A stretch of DNA of 64,000 bases from Agrobacterium cavarae (GCF_004310285.1 NZ_SISF01000029.1:101412-165411), one strand, 5' to 3'. Shown: positions 1-9,851, numbered from the stretch's first letter. Notes: generated by a model from the sequence alone, not told the origin. Made by a program: numbers and translations.

Positions 1-1
1 G

Positions 2-1939
2 AGTCGAGGTCCCACCCTGCTGGAGGATTTTGTCCTTCGCGAAAAGATCTTTCATTTCGACCACGAGCGGATCCCTGAGCGGATCGTGCATGCCAGAGGG
101 TCGGGCGCGCATGGCGTGTTCGAATGCACCAAGGCCATCCCCCACCTGACCAAGGCGTCCATCTTCCAGGAGGAAGGGAAGAGCTGTCCTGTTTTCGTGC
201 GTTTTTCGACGGTCGCCGGTGGTGCCGGCTCTGTAGACACGCCACGTGATGTCAGAGGCTTCGCTGTAAAGCTCTACACCGAAAGCGGCAATTGGGATCT
301 GGTGGGCAACAACATTCCGGTCTTCTTTATCCAGGATGCCATCAAGTTTCCGGATCTCATCCACAGCGTCAAAATGGAAGCGGACCGGGGTTACCCTCAA
401 GCGGCTTCGGCTCATGATACGTTCTGGGATTTCGTCAGCCTGATGCCGGAATCGATGCACATGATCATGTGGGCAATGTCGGATCGCACGATCCCGCGGT
501 CCTTCCGCCACATCGAGGGCTTCGGCGTTCACACCTTCCGTCTGGTGAACGCTGAAGGCGAAAGCAAGTTCGTTAAGTTTCACTGGAAGCCCAATCTTGG
601 CCTGGCGTCTACCACCTGGGACGAAGCCGTAAAGATTGCCGGTGCCGACCCGGATTTCCAACGCCGCGATCTTTTCGAATCCATCGACCAGGGCGATTTC
701 CCTTCGTGGGATCTCGGGATCCAGGTGTTTGATGAAGAATGGGCTCAGAAGCAGCCCTATGACGTGCTGGACGCCACCAAACTTATTCCGGAAGAGGACA
801 TTCCTGTCGAGATCATCGGTCGGATGACGCTCAACAGAAACGTCGACAACTTCTTTGCCGAGACCGAGCAGGTCGCGTTTCTGCCAAGCAATATCATTCC
901 TGGTATCGACTTCAGCAACGATCCACTGCTTCAGGGCCGACTGTTCTCCTATCTCGACACGCAGAAGTCCCGGCTCGGCACGACGAACTTCCATCAAATC
1001 CCTGTCAACGCGCCGAAGTGCCCTTTCCATAACTTCCAGCGCGACGGCATGATGCAGACGCTGGTTCCCAAGGGCAGGGCCAACTACGAGCCGAACAGCC
1101 TGAGCCAGGCTGGCGAAGACAGCGGACCACGCGCGTCTGTCGCGACCGGCTTCTCGACCTTCGAGACCAACGACGAGCGAAACAATCCGGCCCAGAAGCT
1201 TCGCCAGCGTGACGAACTTTTTGCCGATCACTACAGCCAGGCCCGCATGTTCTTCCGGTCGCAGACGGAGAGCGAAAGAACGCACATCGTCTCCGCGATC
1301 GTGTTCGAACTCTCGAAAGTGCAGCTCGCGCATGTCCGGCAAAACGTCGTGTCGAACCTGCGTAACATCGAGGAAGACTTGGCGCGCCGGGTCGCGGATG
1401 GTCTGGGCATCGATCTTCCCGCAAAGTCCTCGCCGAAAAAAGAGCCGATTGACATGCCGGTCTCAGACGCCTTGTCGATCCAGAAAAACGCTCTGGAGAC
1501 CCTGGAAGGGCGAAAGATTGGGGTGCTGATCGATGATGGCTCCAACAAGAGCGCGGTCGATAAACTCCTGAACGAGATCAAGCAGCAAGGTGGAACCCCC
1601 TTTGTTGTTGCCAGGAAAGTCGGCGGCGTCAAACTCAATGGCGGTACGATGCCCGCCGATGGTCAGCTTGCAGGATCGCCTTCCTTCCTGTTCGACGCGG
1701 TCGTTTCCATCCTCGCTCCGGAGGCTGCGCAAAAGCTGACGAAAGAGGCTGCGGCAATCCAGTGGTTCATGGATGCCTATGCTCACTGCAAGACGATCGG
1801 CTACTGCCCTGCCACCAAGGCACTGCTCGACAAAGCAAATGTCGAAATGGATGAAGGTGTCGTCCCAGTCGAGGATTTTTTGAAGGTCGGCGCCAAGCGC
1901 CACTGGGATCGTGAGCCGCTGGTGCGCGATCTTCCCTGA
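2..1939 (+). CDS. katE: Large-subunit (HPII-like) catalase, 5' end outside the window
   Basis: Haem hydroperoxidase that converts hydrogen peroxide to water and oxygen in the cytoplasm. The reading frame is open from the window edge, so the N-terminus is missing. The catalytic His lies in the V-H-A-R-G motif (codon at 89-91), the distal Asn in the GNN motif near residue 75 of the visible part, and the proximal haem Tyr in LFSYLDTQ (codon 950-952). After the catalase core come a linker and a C-terminal flavodoxin/DJ-1-like domain starting near [11 protein letters not shown]. Together with about 645 visible residues this marks the large-subunit clade II (HPII/KatE) type rather than the roughly 480-residue small form. 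It is followed by a strong terminator and looks monocistronic at its 3' end. Confidence 0.95.
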   Translation, partial: SRGPTLLEDFVLREKIFHFDHERIPERIVHARGSGAHGVFECTKAIPHLTKASIFQEEGKSCPVFVRFSTVAGGAGSVDTPRDVRGFAVKLYTESGNWDLVGNNIPVFFIQDAIKFPDLIHSVKMEADRGYPQAASAHDTFWDFVSLMPESMHMIMWAMSDRTIPRSFRHIEGFGVHTFRLVNAEGESKFVKFHWKPNLGLASTTWDEAVKIAGADPDFQRRDLFESIDQGDFPSWDLGIQVFDEEWAQKQPYDVLDATKLIPEEDIPVEIIGRMTLNRNVDNFFAETEQVAFLPSNIIPGIDFSNDPLLQGRLFSYLDTQKSRLGTTNFHQIPVNAPKCPFHNFQRDGMMQTLVPKGRANYEPNSLSQAGEDSGPRASVATGFSTFETNDERNNPAQKLRQRDELFADHYSQARMFFRSQTESERTHIVSAIVFELSKVQLAHVRQNVVSNLRNIEEDLARRVADGLGIDLPAKSSPKKEPIDMPVSDALSIQKNALETLEGRKIGVLIDDGSNKSAVDKLLNEIKQQGGTPFVVARKVGGVKLNGGTMPADGQLAGSPSFLFDAVVSILAPEAAQKLTKEAAAIQWFMDAYAHCKTIGYCPATKALLDKANVEMDEGVVPVEDFLKVGAKRHWDREPLVRDLP

Positions 1940-1949
1940 CAAATGCATA

Positions 1950-1991
1950 AGAGGGGTGGCGTTGCTTTACGCCACCCCTCTAACACTTTTT
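1950..1991 (+). terminator. Rho-independent terminator after katE
   Basis: A 13-bp perfect inverted repeat (AGAGGGGTGGCGT / ACGCCACCCCTCT) with a 6-nt loop starts 11 bases after the catalase stop. A T-tract at 1987-1991 follows. It also separates katE from the convergent LacI gene. Confidence 0.9.
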
Positions 1992-2034
1992 CGCTCTTTT
2001 ATCTTTCGGGCAAGTCGTCCAGTAGACGAACAAC

Positions 2035-3102
2035 TTAAAGTGCCGCTCGCACAGAGGCGCGTTCAACGATCTCGGTTTTCAGGACAACCTTACGTGCGGT
2101 TTCCGTTGCCCCATTCAAGCGCTTGACGAGAAGTTCCGCCGCTGTCGCGCCGAGATCGTAGACAGGCTGGCGCACGACCGTCACTGGCGGCGACGTCACC
2201 GATGTCCAGTCCGCATCGTGGAAGGAGACGAGCGACACGTCGTCCGGAATTGTAAGACCCAACTGGCGGTGGACTTTGAACGCTTCGAGCGCGATCATGC
2301 TATCCGAGGCAATAATGGCCGTTGGGCGTTGCGGCGATTGAAGCATGTCGGTGACGATCCGCCGGGTCTGGTCCGGTGTCACGGCACCAACGCGCACCCA
2401 TTTCCCCATATCGCTCAGGCCGGACTCTTCGCAGACACGGAGATATCCTTCTATGCGCCGCCGCACGGAAGCGGTGCTGATATCCTGAAGCGTGCGGAAG
2501 GTATGGTCTGGTGTGTCGCAGGCGGTGACATAGGCAATGCGGCGGTGGCCGAGTGAAACAAGTTGCCGCGTAATGCTCTCTGCAGCATGCCGGTCATCGG
2601 CAATCACGGTGTCAACAGCAAGAGTATCGCTCCCACGGTCGAGCAGCACCAGCGGCAACCCCGAACGCACAGCCTCGTGCAGATGCTCGACGTCATCATC
2701 CTTGGCTGGCGAAACGATGAGGCCATCCACCCGCTTGGAAAGCAAGGTGCGAATGGCTGCCTTCTCCGCGTCGATGTCCTCACCGGAGTTGCTGAGAATG
2801 ACCGTAAAGCCAGCCTGCCGTGCGACGTCGGTGATACCGCGAACGGCAAGGCTGAAAAACGGGTTTTCGATATCGCCGACCACGACACCAATCGAACCCG
2901 AGCGGCCGGTGGTCATGCTGCGGGCAAGCTCGTTCGTTCGATAACCAAGGGCGCGGGCTGCCGCCGTGACGACCTCACGCACGCGGTCGCTAACGGTTCC
3001 GTAGTCCCCCAGAACACGCGCGGCCGTTGCCTTCGAGACGCCGGCTTTGCGCGCGACGTCGGCCACAGTGACGGAAGAGTTCTTAGGCGGGCTTTTGTCC
3101 AT
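2035..3102 (-). CDS. LacI-family transcriptional regulator
   Basis: 355-residue DNA-binding repressor/activator. The N-terminal LacI helix-turn-helix is clear (VTVADVARKAGVSKATAARVLG, about residues 10-32) and includes the hinge-type segment AARALGYRTNELARSM. It is followed by a periplasmic-binding-protein-like sensor domain (GSIGVVVGDIENPFF onward), as is usual for the family. It diverges from a binding protein/ABC transporter/oxidoreductase operon. The shared 230-bp intergenic region carries two GAGACCGGT-type palindromes, the expected kind of LacI operator. It therefore probably controls that operon and itself. The effector is unknown; a small sugar-like or opine-like ligand would suit the fold. 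Confidence 0.93.
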   Translation of the reverse strand: MDKSPPKNSSVTVADVARKAGVSKATAARVLGDYGTVSDRVREVVTAAARALGYRTNELARSMTTGRSGSIGVVVGDIENPFFSLAVRGITDVARQAGFTVILSNSGEDIDAEKAAIRTLLSKRVDGLIVSPAKDDDVEHLHEAVRSGLPLVLLDRGSDTLAVDTVIADDRHAAESITRQLVSLGHRRIAYVTACDTPDHTFRTLQDISTASVRRRIEGYLRVCEESGLSDMGKWVRVGAVTPDQTRRIVTDMLQSPQRPTAIIASDSMIALEAFKVHRQLGLTIPDDVSLVSFHDADWTSVTSPPVTVVRQPVYDLGATAAELLVKRLNGATETARKVVLKTEIVERASVRAAL

Positions 3103-3166
3103 AAATGACAGCCTTACAAGAGAACTTGACGACTGGCAAATGCGAAGCTAACAATTGCTAAGAATG

Positions 3167-3203
3167 AAAGAGACCGGTCTCTTTTTAAATGAGACCGGTA
3201 TCA
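3167..3203. promoter_or_regulatory. Paired LacI-type operators
   Basis: An 18-bp perfect palindrome AAAGAGACCGGTCTCTTT (3167-3184) is followed by a near copy, TGAGACCGGTATCA (3190-3203, one mismatched pair). The centres are 21 bp apart, two helical turns. The central CG-containing symmetric core is typical of LacI-family sites. The position, between the divergent LacI gene and the transporter operon, fits autoregulation plus control of the operon. Confidence 0.75.
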
Positions 3204-3331
3204 ATCCAATAAAAAGACTTTCAGCATGCGAAACTGCATGGGCCGGGATTGGTGGCTTCGCGCCGTCTTCCGGATGGGACCCACGCGCCTTGACGACATC
3301 GCAAACAACAACTCCAGAGGACACGACGCCA

Positions 3332-4159
3332 ATGCGACTGACTGAAGCTTTTACATCTCCACTGACCAAGATGCGTGCCGCGGCCGTCGCGCTCACCTTC
3401 GGTTTGATCGCCGCCGCAACACCAGCGCTTGCCGATAATCCGCTAGGCCTTATCGACCAAAATACCATCAGCGTCGGGACCATGGGCGACGCCAAGCCCT
3501 ACGCTTTCACTACGGCAGCCGGCAATTTCACTGGTTTCGACATCGAACTGTTTCTCAATATTGCCGAGCGCATGGGCTTCAAAAAGGACCAGGTGATCTT
3601 CACGGGTCAGGAATTCTCGGCATTGATGCCGTCAGTGGCGAACGGCCGCTTCGACGTCGCTGCAGCCGCGATCGGTACAACCGCCAAGCGCAAGGAGACC
3701 GTTGATTTCTCTGACGGTTATCTTGCCGGCTTCCTCAGCGTCCTGACCTCCGAGGATATCAAGGATGCTGCGGGTCTCAAGGGCAAGCGCCTCGGCGTCG
3801 TCCAGGGCACGCTTCAGGAAATCTATGCCGAGAAGAACTTCGCCGGCACCGATCTCGTGAAATTCCCGGACAACAACTCCGCCGTTTCGGCCCTGAATAA
3901 CGGCACGGTCGATGCCCATTTCCTCGATTTCGAGGCGGCAAAGGATTATTCCACCCGCTATCCGGCACTGAAGATCGCCGTCAACATTCCAAGCTTCGAT
4001 GCGCCTGCCGGCTTTGTCATCCGCAAGGGTAATGACGCCCTGCGCGAGGCGATCAACAAGGCGCTGAAAGAGGCGATGCAGGACGGAACCTGGAAGAAGC
4101 TCCACGAAAAGTGGTTCCCAGGAACGCCCATGCCTGCGACATATCTTCCCAAGCAGTAA
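3332..4159 (+). CDS. ABC transporter substrate-binding protein, amino-acid (family 3) type
   Basis: Periplasmic solute receptor of 275 residues that would deliver its ligand to the fused permease-ATPase encoded next. A signal peptide is visible ([23 protein letters not shown]), with cleavage near residue 35. The mature part has the family-3 pattern ([28 protein letters not shown], then [12 protein letters not shown]). I chose the ATG at 3332 because a purine-rich AGAGGA lies before it. A longer in-frame upstream reading would run through the operator region. Family-3 receptors bind polar amino acids or opines; the neighbouring oxidoreductases suggest an amine- or amino-sugar-like ligand, which is inference. 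Confidence 0.9.
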   Translation: MRLTEAFTSPLTKMRAAAVALTFGLIAAATPALADNPLGLIDQNTISVGTMGDAKPYAFTTAAGNFTGFDIELFLNIAERMGFKKDQVIFTGQEFSALMPSVANGRFDVAAAAIGTTAKRKETVDFSDGYLAGFLSVLTSEDIKDAAGLKGKRLGVVQGTLQEIYAEKNFAGTDLVKFPDNNSAVSALNNGTVDAHFLDFEAAKDYSTRYPALKIAVNIPSFDAPAGFVIRKGNDALREAINKALKEAMQDGTWKKLHEKWFPGTPMPATYLPKQ

Positions 4160-4168
4160 TGCCACCTT

Positions 4169-4205
4169 CCGGTTCGGCCTTTACCGGTCGAACCGGCCTT
4201 TCTTT
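4169..4205 (+). terminator. Hairpin between binding protein and permease genes
   Basis: CCGGTTCG (4169-4176) pairs with CGAACCGG (4189-4196), followed by a pyrimidine-rich CCTTTCTTT. It probably acts as a leaky terminator or 3' stabiliser, giving more binding protein than permease, as is common in such operons. Confidence 0.6.
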
Positions 4206-4263
4206 CTAAAGTGTGTGGCGATCATTTGAATTCGCTCCTTCCGCTTTAGGTCCTTCTTCTGTC

Positions 4264-4308
4264 GCATGTCGTTACCGCAAAACCGGTGGCCACTTTTGAG
4301 CGACATGC
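4264..4308. repeat. RIME-like palindromic intergenic repeat
   Basis: The outer arms GCATGTCG (4264-4271) and CGACATGC (4301-4308) enclose a core with CAAAACCGGTGGCCACTTTTG, itself symmetric around ACCGGT/GGCCAC. This layout (CATG-arm, AAAACCGG, CCACTTTT, CATG-arm, CTCTAG) matches the short intergenic elements common in Rhizobiales genomes that I know as RIME-type repeats. It sits just before the permease-ATPase start. Confidence 0.65.
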
Positions 4309-4322
4309 TCTAGGGATTTCTG

Positions 4323-5831
4323 ATGAACTGGCTTGAAAACCTGCGCCGCAGCTTCCTTGACTGGAACGCCATGGCCGAAGTGCTGCCAACCATGATCACG
4401 GTTGGTTTGAAAAATACGCTGATCCTTGCTGCGACCTCGACGGTGCTTGGGGTGGTCATTGGCATGATGCTTGCCATCATGGGCATTTCCCGCTCGCCTT
4501 GGCTGCGAATTCCCGCCCGGCTCTACACCGACATCTTTCGTGGCCTTCCGGCAATCGTTACCATCCTGTTGATCGGGCAGGGCTTTGCCCGCATCGGCCG
4601 CGAACTTTTCGGCCCATCCCCTTATCCGCTCGGCATCCTGGCGCTCAGCCTGATCGCCGGCGCCTATATCGGCGAGATTTTCCGCTCCGGTATTCAGAGC
4701 GTCGATCGCGGCCAGATGGAAGCGTGCCGCGCCCTTTCGATGAGCTATGGCCAGGGCATGCGCATCATCGTCGTGCCGCAGGGTGTTCGCCGCGTGCTGC
4801 CGGCACTCGTCAATCAGTTCATCGGCAACGTCAAGGATTCGAGCCTCGTCTACTTTCTCGGCCTCCTGGCCTCCGAACGCGAGATTTTTCGTGTCGGACA
4901 GGACCAAGCGGTGGTGACTGGCAATCTTTCCCCCTTGCTGCTGGCCGGTGTGTTCTACCTGATCGTAACCGTACCCCTTACCCACGTCGTCAATATGATC
5001 GATAATCGGCTGCGGCTTGGCAAGCAGCGCCCTTCGACCATCACCAGTGGCCTTGAGGAAGTGAGCGAGCTCGATGGTGCGTCCCGCGCCACCGGCACCG
5101 TCTTCAAGGGCGGTGGCCTTGATGTGCGCAATCTTGGGATGGCGTATGGCGATCTCGATGTGCTGAAGGGCGTCGATCTTTCGGTAAAGCCGGGCAGCGT
5201 CACTTGCATCATCGGTCCCTCTGGCTCAGGGAAATCCACCCTGTTGCGTGGGATCAACCGGCTCGTCGAGCCGAAGAGCGGCGATATTCTCCTCGACGGA
5301 GAAAGCATTCTGGGCATGAAGCCGGAGAGGCTGCGCCGTCGGGTCGGCATGGTCTTCCAGCACTTCAATCTTTTTCCCGATCACACGGCGCTCGAAAACG
5401 TCATGTTGTCTCTGACGAAGATCAAGGGTCTGCCCGCCGCCGAGGCCGAGCGTATCGCCAAGGCGAAGCTCGCCGAGGTCGGGCTTGCGAGCCGCCAGCA
5501 TCACCGCCCGGGCGGTCTGTCCGGTGGGCAGCAGCAGCGCGTCGCCATTGCTCGTGCGCTGGCCATGGAGCCTGAAGTCATCCTTTTTGATGAGGTGACG
5601 AGTGCGCTTGATCCGGAACTGGTCAAGGGCGTGCTCAATCTCATGGCAGATCTCGGCACGCGCGGCATGACCATGGTCGTGGTGACACACGAGATGGGTT
5701 TTGCCCGCCGTGTCGCTGATCAGGTTGTCTTCATGGATGAGGGACGTGTGGTAGAGGCGGGCACGCCGGAGGCAATATTCGACAACCCGCAGAGCCCGCG
5801 CCTTCAGCGCTTCCTGGCGGAAGTGCTCTGA
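4323..5831 (+). CDS. Fused permease-ATPase of a polar amino-acid-type ABC importer
   Basis: 502-residue inner-membrane protein joining two normally separate subunits. Residues about 1-235 are a HisM/GlnP-type permease with several membrane segments and the EAA-like loop ([18 protein letters not shown]). Residues about 265-502 are a GlnQ-type ATPase with Walker [10 protein letters not shown] near 298, signature LSGGQQQR, Walker [15 protein letters not shown] and the switch His in VVVTHE. One polypeptide would thus supply both transmembrane and nucleotide-binding halves, presumably as a homodimer. The upstream binding protein is its partner. Such fusions exist but are a minority form in this family. 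Confidence 0.92.
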   Translation: MNWLENLRRSFLDWNAMAEVLPTMITVGLKNTLILAATSTVLGVVIGMMLAIMGISRSPWLRIPARLYTDIFRGLPAIVTILLIGQGFARIGRELFGPSPYPLGILALSLIAGAYIGEIFRSGIQSVDRGQMEACRALSMSYGQGMRIIVVPQGVRRVLPALVNQFIGNVKDSSLVYFLGLLASEREIFRVGQDQAVVTGNLSPLLLAGVFYLIVTVPLTHVVNMIDNRLRLGKQRPSTITSGLEEVSELDGASRATGTVFKGGGLDVRNLGMAYGDLDVLKGVDLSVKPGSVTCIIGPSGSGKSTLLRGINRLVEPKSGDILLDGESILGMKPERLRRRVGMVFQHFNLFPDHTALENVMLSLTKIKGLPAAEAERIAKAKLAEVGLASRQHHRPGGLSGGQQQRVAIARALAMEPEVILFDEVTSALDPELVKGVLNLMADLGTRGMTMVVVTHEMGFARRVADQVVFMDEGRVVEAGTPEAIFDNPQSPRLQRFLAEVL

Positions 5832-5850
5832 CCAACAGGAGACGATAGAG

Positions 5851-6858
5851 ATGACACGAACACTCAAATGGGGCGTGCTGGGCTGCGCAGGAATCGCTGC
5901 CAAGGCTGTTATTCCCGCCATCCAGTCCAGCCGTTTAGGGCGCGTTGCAGCCATTGCCTCGCGGGATGCCGAAAAGGCAAGCGCAATGGCGACGCGCTTC
6001 GGCATCGAAAAATCCTATGGCAGCTATGAGGATCTGCTTTCCGATCCGGACATTGACGCCATTTACAACCCTTTGCCCAATCATCTCCACGTTCCCATGA
6101 CCATCAAGGCGTTGGAGCATGGCAAGCCGGTGCTGTGCGAGAAGCCGATCGCGCTCAATGCAGCGCAGGCGAGCGAACTGGCGGAGGCGCAAAAGGCCGC
6201 CAACCTACCGGTCGCAGAAGCCTTCATGGTTCGTCACCATCCCCAATGGAAGAAGGCGAGGGCGATGGTTGCGGAAGGACGCCTTGGCGATGTCAGGGCC
6301 ATCCAGACGATCTTTGCCTATTATCTCGACGACCCGAAGAATGTCCGCAACCAAGCCGATATTGGCGGCGGCGGCCTGTTCGACGTCGGTTGTTACGCCA
6401 TCAACACGGCGCGCTTCCTGTTTGACGCCGAGCCGCTGCGGGCCATTGCGCTGATGGAGAACGATCCCGTTTTCGGCACGGATCGGTTGACCAGCGGATT
6501 ACTGGCATTTCCGGAAGGAAGGCAGCTTGCCTTCACTTGCTCCACGCAATTGTCGCTCACGCAAAAGGTGACGGTCCTTGGAACGCGCGGTCGTCTGGAA
6601 ATCCCCATCCCCTTCAATGCCCCGGCCGATCAACAAACCATGCTGATCTTCGACGACGGGCGGGACCTCGCAGGCGGCGGTCGCCAGGAGATCGTGATTG
6701 AGCATGTCGATCAGTACCGTGAACAGGTCGATGCCTTTGCCGAAGCGGTGCTCTCCGGCACGCCACTCGAGACGGGACTCGACGATGCGATCGCAAACAT
6801 GAAGGCGATCGATGCGCTCTTCCGATCCGCGACCAGCGGTCGTTGGGAAGACGCGTGA
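5851..6858 (+). CDS. Gfo/Idh/MocA-family NAD(P)-dependent oxidoreductase
   Basis: 335-residue cytoplasmic dehydrogenase. The N-terminal Rossmann fold shows GVLGCAGIAAKAVIPAI, and the family motif EKPIALN (normally with a catalytic Lys) appears near residue 97. The second half has the GGGGLFDVGCYAINTAR region typical of the GFO_IDH_MocA C-terminal domain. It lies 19 bases after the transporter gene with a Shine-Dalgarno AGGAGA, so it is co-transcribed. Family members oxidise sugars, inositols and opine-like imines such as rhizopine (MocA). The substrate here is unknown but probably the imported compound or its first product. Confidence 0.88.
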   Translation: MTRTLKWGVLGCAGIAAKAVIPAIQSSRLGRVAAIASRDAEKASAMATRFGIEKSYGSYEDLLSDPDIDAIYNPLPNHLHVPMTIKALEHGKPVLCEKPIALNAAQASELAEAQKAANLPVAEAFMVRHHPQWKKARAMVAEGRLGDVRAIQTIFAYYLDDPKNVRNQADIGGGGLFDVGCYAINTARFLFDAEPLRAIALMENDPVFGTDRLTSGLLAFPEGRQLAFTCSTQLSLTQKVTVLGTRGRLEIPIPFNAPADQQTMLIFDDGRDLAGGGRQEIVIEHVDQYREQVDAFAEAVLSGTPLETGLDDAIANMKAIDALFRSATSGRWEDA

Positions 6859-6903
6859 GGCGGTTCTTCCACCCATCATCACAATCGAATGAAAGCCAAT
6901 CCC

Positions 6904-8034
6904 ATGACTGACAATATCATCTCGACAGCCGTCATCATCGGCGCCGGTATCTTTGGCGTTTCCACTGCTGTCCAGCTGGCGCGCCGCGGCGTCAATGTGA
7001 CGATTCTCAATGACGGCCCACCTGCCAACGGCGCCTCCGGCCGCTCGCTCTCCTGGTTGAATTCGGCGCGCATGCGCTCCGAGCCGTATCACCGGTTGCG
7101 CGTGGCGGGCATCGATCGCTATCGCACGCTTGCCGCAAGGAACCCGGACGCAGACTGGCTGCGCTTTGACGGTGGACTGACCTGGGATGCCGATGACGAG
7201 CGAAACGAAATCGAGGCTGCCTATCGCCACGAGGTTTCAATTGGCTATGACGCACAGCGGCTTTCGGCACAGGACGTCTCCCGCGTCGTGCCCGGTCTCG
7301 ACAACAGCGGCATTGCCCCGCAAGGCGCGATCTTCAATCCCGGCGAAGGCTGGGTCGATCTGCCGACGCTGATCGGTTTGCTGCTGAACGAGTTTTCGGA
7401 ACTCGGCGGCGTTGTCGTCACGGATCAAGGTGCTGCCAAGGTGGTGATCGAAGGTGGGCGCGCAATCGGGGCGCAAACCGCCAAGGGCGATCTACATCGC
7501 GCGGACGCCGTTGTTCTCGCGACCGGTCCGGCGGTGCCGAAAATGGCTGCTGAGAACGGCCAGACCATCGGCGACGACACACCTATCGCCCTTCTCGTTC
7601 AGACCAAGCCGCTGGCTCATCCCTTGCGTGCCGTGCTGAACACACCGCGTGTTGCTGTTCGTCCAGCGCCTGGCGGCACATTCTCGCTCGATGCAGACTG
7701 GGCGGCCGATGAGGGTGTGAGCGTTAGCCCAGACGGTAGCTACCAGATCCACGAGAGTGTGATTGCCGAGTTGCTTGCCGAAGCTGCCAAAGTGATGGAG
7801 GGTAACCCTCAACTCGAGGTCGCTTCCGTCGGCGTCGGCGGAAAGCCGATCCCTGGCGATGGCGAGCCGGTAATCGGGGCGATGAAAGACATACCCGGCT
7901 ACTATGTCGCCTTCAGCCACAGCGGCGCGACCCTCGGTCTCATCGTTGGCGAGTTGCTGGCCTATGAGGTCGCGAGCGGTGCCGAACATCCAATGCTGGC
8001 GACCTTCCGGCCTGAGAGGTTTAAGCTCGTCTGA
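6904..8034 (+). CDS. FAD-dependent amine/amino-acid oxidoreductase (DAO family)
   Basis: 376-residue flavoprotein. The N-terminal dinucleotide-binding motif (AVIIGAGIFGVSTAVQLARRG) and the ending GYYVAFSHSGATLGLIVGELLA fit the DadA/glycine-oxidase/sarcosine-oxidase fold. These enzymes oxidatively deaminate amines or D-amino acids. I prefer the ATG at 6904, preceded by GAAAG, over an in-frame ATG at 6889. It is the last gene of the LacI-linked operon: an amino-acid-type importer, a MocA-type dehydrogenase and a DAO together suggest breakdown of an N-substituted amino acid or amino-sugar conjugate. That assignment is inference. Confidence 0.87.
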   Translation: MTDNIISTAVIIGAGIFGVSTAVQLARRGVNVTILNDGPPANGASGRSLSWLNSARMRSEPYHRLRVAGIDRYRTLAARNPDADWLRFDGGLTWDADDERNEIEAAYRHEVSIGYDAQRLSAQDVSRVVPGLDNSGIAPQGAIFNPGEGWVDLPTLIGLLLNEFSELGGVVVTDQGAAKVVIEGGRAIGAQTAKGDLHRADAVVLATGPAVPKMAAENGQTIGDDTPIALLVQTKPLAHPLRAVLNTPRVAVRPAPGGTFSLDADWAADEGVSVSPDGSYQIHESVIAELLAEAAKVMEGNPQLEVASVGVGGKPIPGDGEPVIGAMKDIPGYYVAFSHSGATLGLIVGELLAYEVASGAEHPMLATFRPERFKLV

Positions 8035-8061
8035 GCATGGATTGGCGCTGTTGAGATAATC

Positions 8062-8088
8062 AGCCTGCCAAGATGTGGCGGGCTTTTT
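8062..8088 (+). terminator. Terminator after the FAD oxidoreductase
   Basis: AGCCTGCCA (8062-8070) pairs with TGGCGGGCT (8076-8084, one G-U pair) and is followed directly by TTTTT. It ends the plus-strand operon before the convergent siderophore genes. Confidence 0.8.
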
Positions 8089-8154
8089 CCTTTGTTTCTT
8101 CATCCCGAGGGTTGGTTCGGGAAACCGGACCCGCGCGAAGACGTTGGTGGCGTC

Positions 8155-8913
8155 TTACTTGAAATGCAAAACGACCGGCGTGCCGTCGATCTCCTCGACG
8201 CGCATGTCGAAGCCGTATATTTCGCCGAGCGCGGAGGGTTTGATAATCTCCCGGGGAGGGCCATCCGCAACCACGCCGCCGTTCTTCATGGCGATGATCC
8301 TGTCTGCATGGGCTGCAGCCTGGTTGATGTCGTGCAGAACGATGATGATGCTCTTGTTTTCTTCATCGGCGAGCGCACGCAAATGCAGCATCAATTCGCG
8401 CGCGAAATACATATCCAGATTGTTCAGCGGCTCATCAAGGAGAATGTAATCCGTCTCCTGCGCGAATGTCATGGCTACCAGCGCGCGTTGCCGTTGTCCG
8501 CCCGACAGCGTGTCGATGAAACGGTCTGCGAGATCGCTGAGAGCAAAACGAGTAAGGGACTTCGCGACAATGTCCCGATCCATGTCCGTCAGCCTACCGC
8601 GACTATGGGGAAAACGTCCGAAGCTGACGAGCTCCCTTACCCGTAACCTGCTCGTGACGACTGAATCTTGTCGGAGGATGGCGATGATTTTTGCCAATTC
8701 CCGATCGTTGGTTCCACCCAATCGGTGGCCATCGATAGTGATCTTTCCCGATTGAAGCGGTTGCAGGCGTGCAATCAGAGAAAGAAGGGTCGATTTGCCC
8801 GCCCCATTTGGGCCGATCAGCGCCGTCACGCCGTGTTTGGGGATCGTCAGCGAGACATTCTTAAGAATGGTCGCTCCCGAATGGCTGACCGACACGTTTT
8901 CGATAGTGATCAT
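8155..8913 (-). CDS. Ferric-siderophore ABC transporter ATPase
   Basis: 252-residue FecE/FepC-type nucleotide-binding subunit that powers siderophore uptake. It has Walker A GPNGAGKST, Q-loop in AILRQD, signature LSGGQRQR, Walker B YILLDEPLNNLD and switch His in IIVLHD. The start at 8913 overlaps the stop of the upstream permease as ATGA. A longer in-frame reading upstream has no ATPase homology and merely shadows the permease. It is closest in style to the YclP/FatE/VctC group of catecholate or carboxylate siderophore importers. It is the last gene of the operon. Confidence 0.93.
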   Translation of the reverse strand: MITIENVSVSHSGATILKNVSLTIPKHGVTALIGPNGAGKSTLLSLIARLQPLQSGKITIDGHRLGGTNDRELAKIIAILRQDSVVTSRLRVRELVSFGRFPHSRGRLTDMDRDIVAKSLTRFALSDLADRFIDTLSGGQRQRALVAMTFAQETDYILLDEPLNNLDMYFARELMLHLRALADEENKSIIIVLHDINQAAAHADRIIAMKNGGVVADGPPREIIKPSALGEIYGFDMRVEEIDGTPVVLHFK

Positions 8914-9851
8914 TTGCGACTTCCTGCGATGACAAGCAGAAGAAACACGATGCCGCCGACAAACTCGATCACCACGCTTAGTGTCGAACTGTTCCCGAGG
9001 GTGTGCTGCAGCAAGGTCTGGCCGCCAACAAGAACGATGACAGCAACGAGGGCGGCGGCAGGCAGCAGTATCGCGTGCCGCCTGGTGTTGACGAAGCGTT
9101 CGGCAAGCGCGACCACCAGCAGACCGAAAAACGCCACAGGTCCCACCAGGGCTGTGGACACTGCCACGAGCGCTGCGACCAGAACCAGCAAAGCTGCTGT
9201 TGTTTTTGTCCACGAAATACCAAGACCTGTAGCGCTGTCCGGTCCGAGAGCGACGATGTCGAGCACATGTCTCGACCGCCATGCGATAACGAGGGCCATT
9301 GTGGTCAAGATCGTTGCAACAGTCAGGAGATCGGTGCGCACACCGTTGAAGTTCGCAAAGCCGGCGGTCTGAGCGACGGCGAATTCATTCGGGTCTATCA
9401 GCCGGGCAAGCAGCGACTGGAGGCTGCGAAACAGAATACCGATGACGATCCCAACGAGCAGCATCAAACTCATATAGATCGGTCGCAAGAGCATCGGCAG
9501 GAGGACGGCGCTGGCGAAGGCCATCAACAGAATGACCTCTCCACCAAATTTCAGGTGAGGAGACAGGGACGCGTAGCCGAGACCGCCGAAGACGAAGACG
9601 AGCAGCATCTGACCAAACCCGTAAAGGGCATCGAGCCCCATGATCGACGGGGTCAGGATCCGATTGTTGGTTACGGTCTGGAAGATCACGGTGGAGACGG
9701 CGATCGCGATGCTCACCTCGATGAGAGCGATGAGCTTGGTAGCGCGCAGCCCGATGACGAAGCCAATGTTTCCTTTGAGGCCAATGGTCAGATAGGCAAT
9801 CATGGTGGCCGTGGCGAGGAAAGCCAGGAACAGCAGCTTTCGATCACGCAT
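8910..9851 (-). CDS. Ferric-siderophore ABC transporter permease (second)
   Basis: 313-residue FecCD/BtuC-type inner-membrane permease with about nine to ten hydrophobic segments (starting MRDRKLLFLAFLATATMIAYLTIG). The loop region GLGISWTKTTAALLV and GPVAFFGLLV before the last segments is the ATPase-contact and selectivity signature of the family. The start at 9851 overlaps the end of the preceding permease by 8 bp. A more upstream start would add non-homologous residues. It pairs with the product of 9844-10794 as a heterodimer. Confidence 0.92.
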   Translation of the reverse strand: MRDRKLLFLAFLATATMIAYLTIGLKGNIGFVIGLRATKLIALIEVSIAIAVSTVIFQTVTNNRILTPSIMGLDALYGFGQMLLVFVFGGLGYASLSPHLKFGGEVILLMAFASAVLLPMLLRPIYMSLMLLVGIVIGILFRSLQSLLARLIDPNEFAVAQTAGFANFNGVRTDLLTVATILTTMALVIAWRSRHVLDIVALGPDSATGLGISWTKTTAALLVLVAALVAVSTALVGPVAFFGLLVVALAERFVNTRRHAILLPAAALVAVIVLVGGQTLLQHTLGNSSTLSVVIEFVGGIVFLLLVIAGSRK

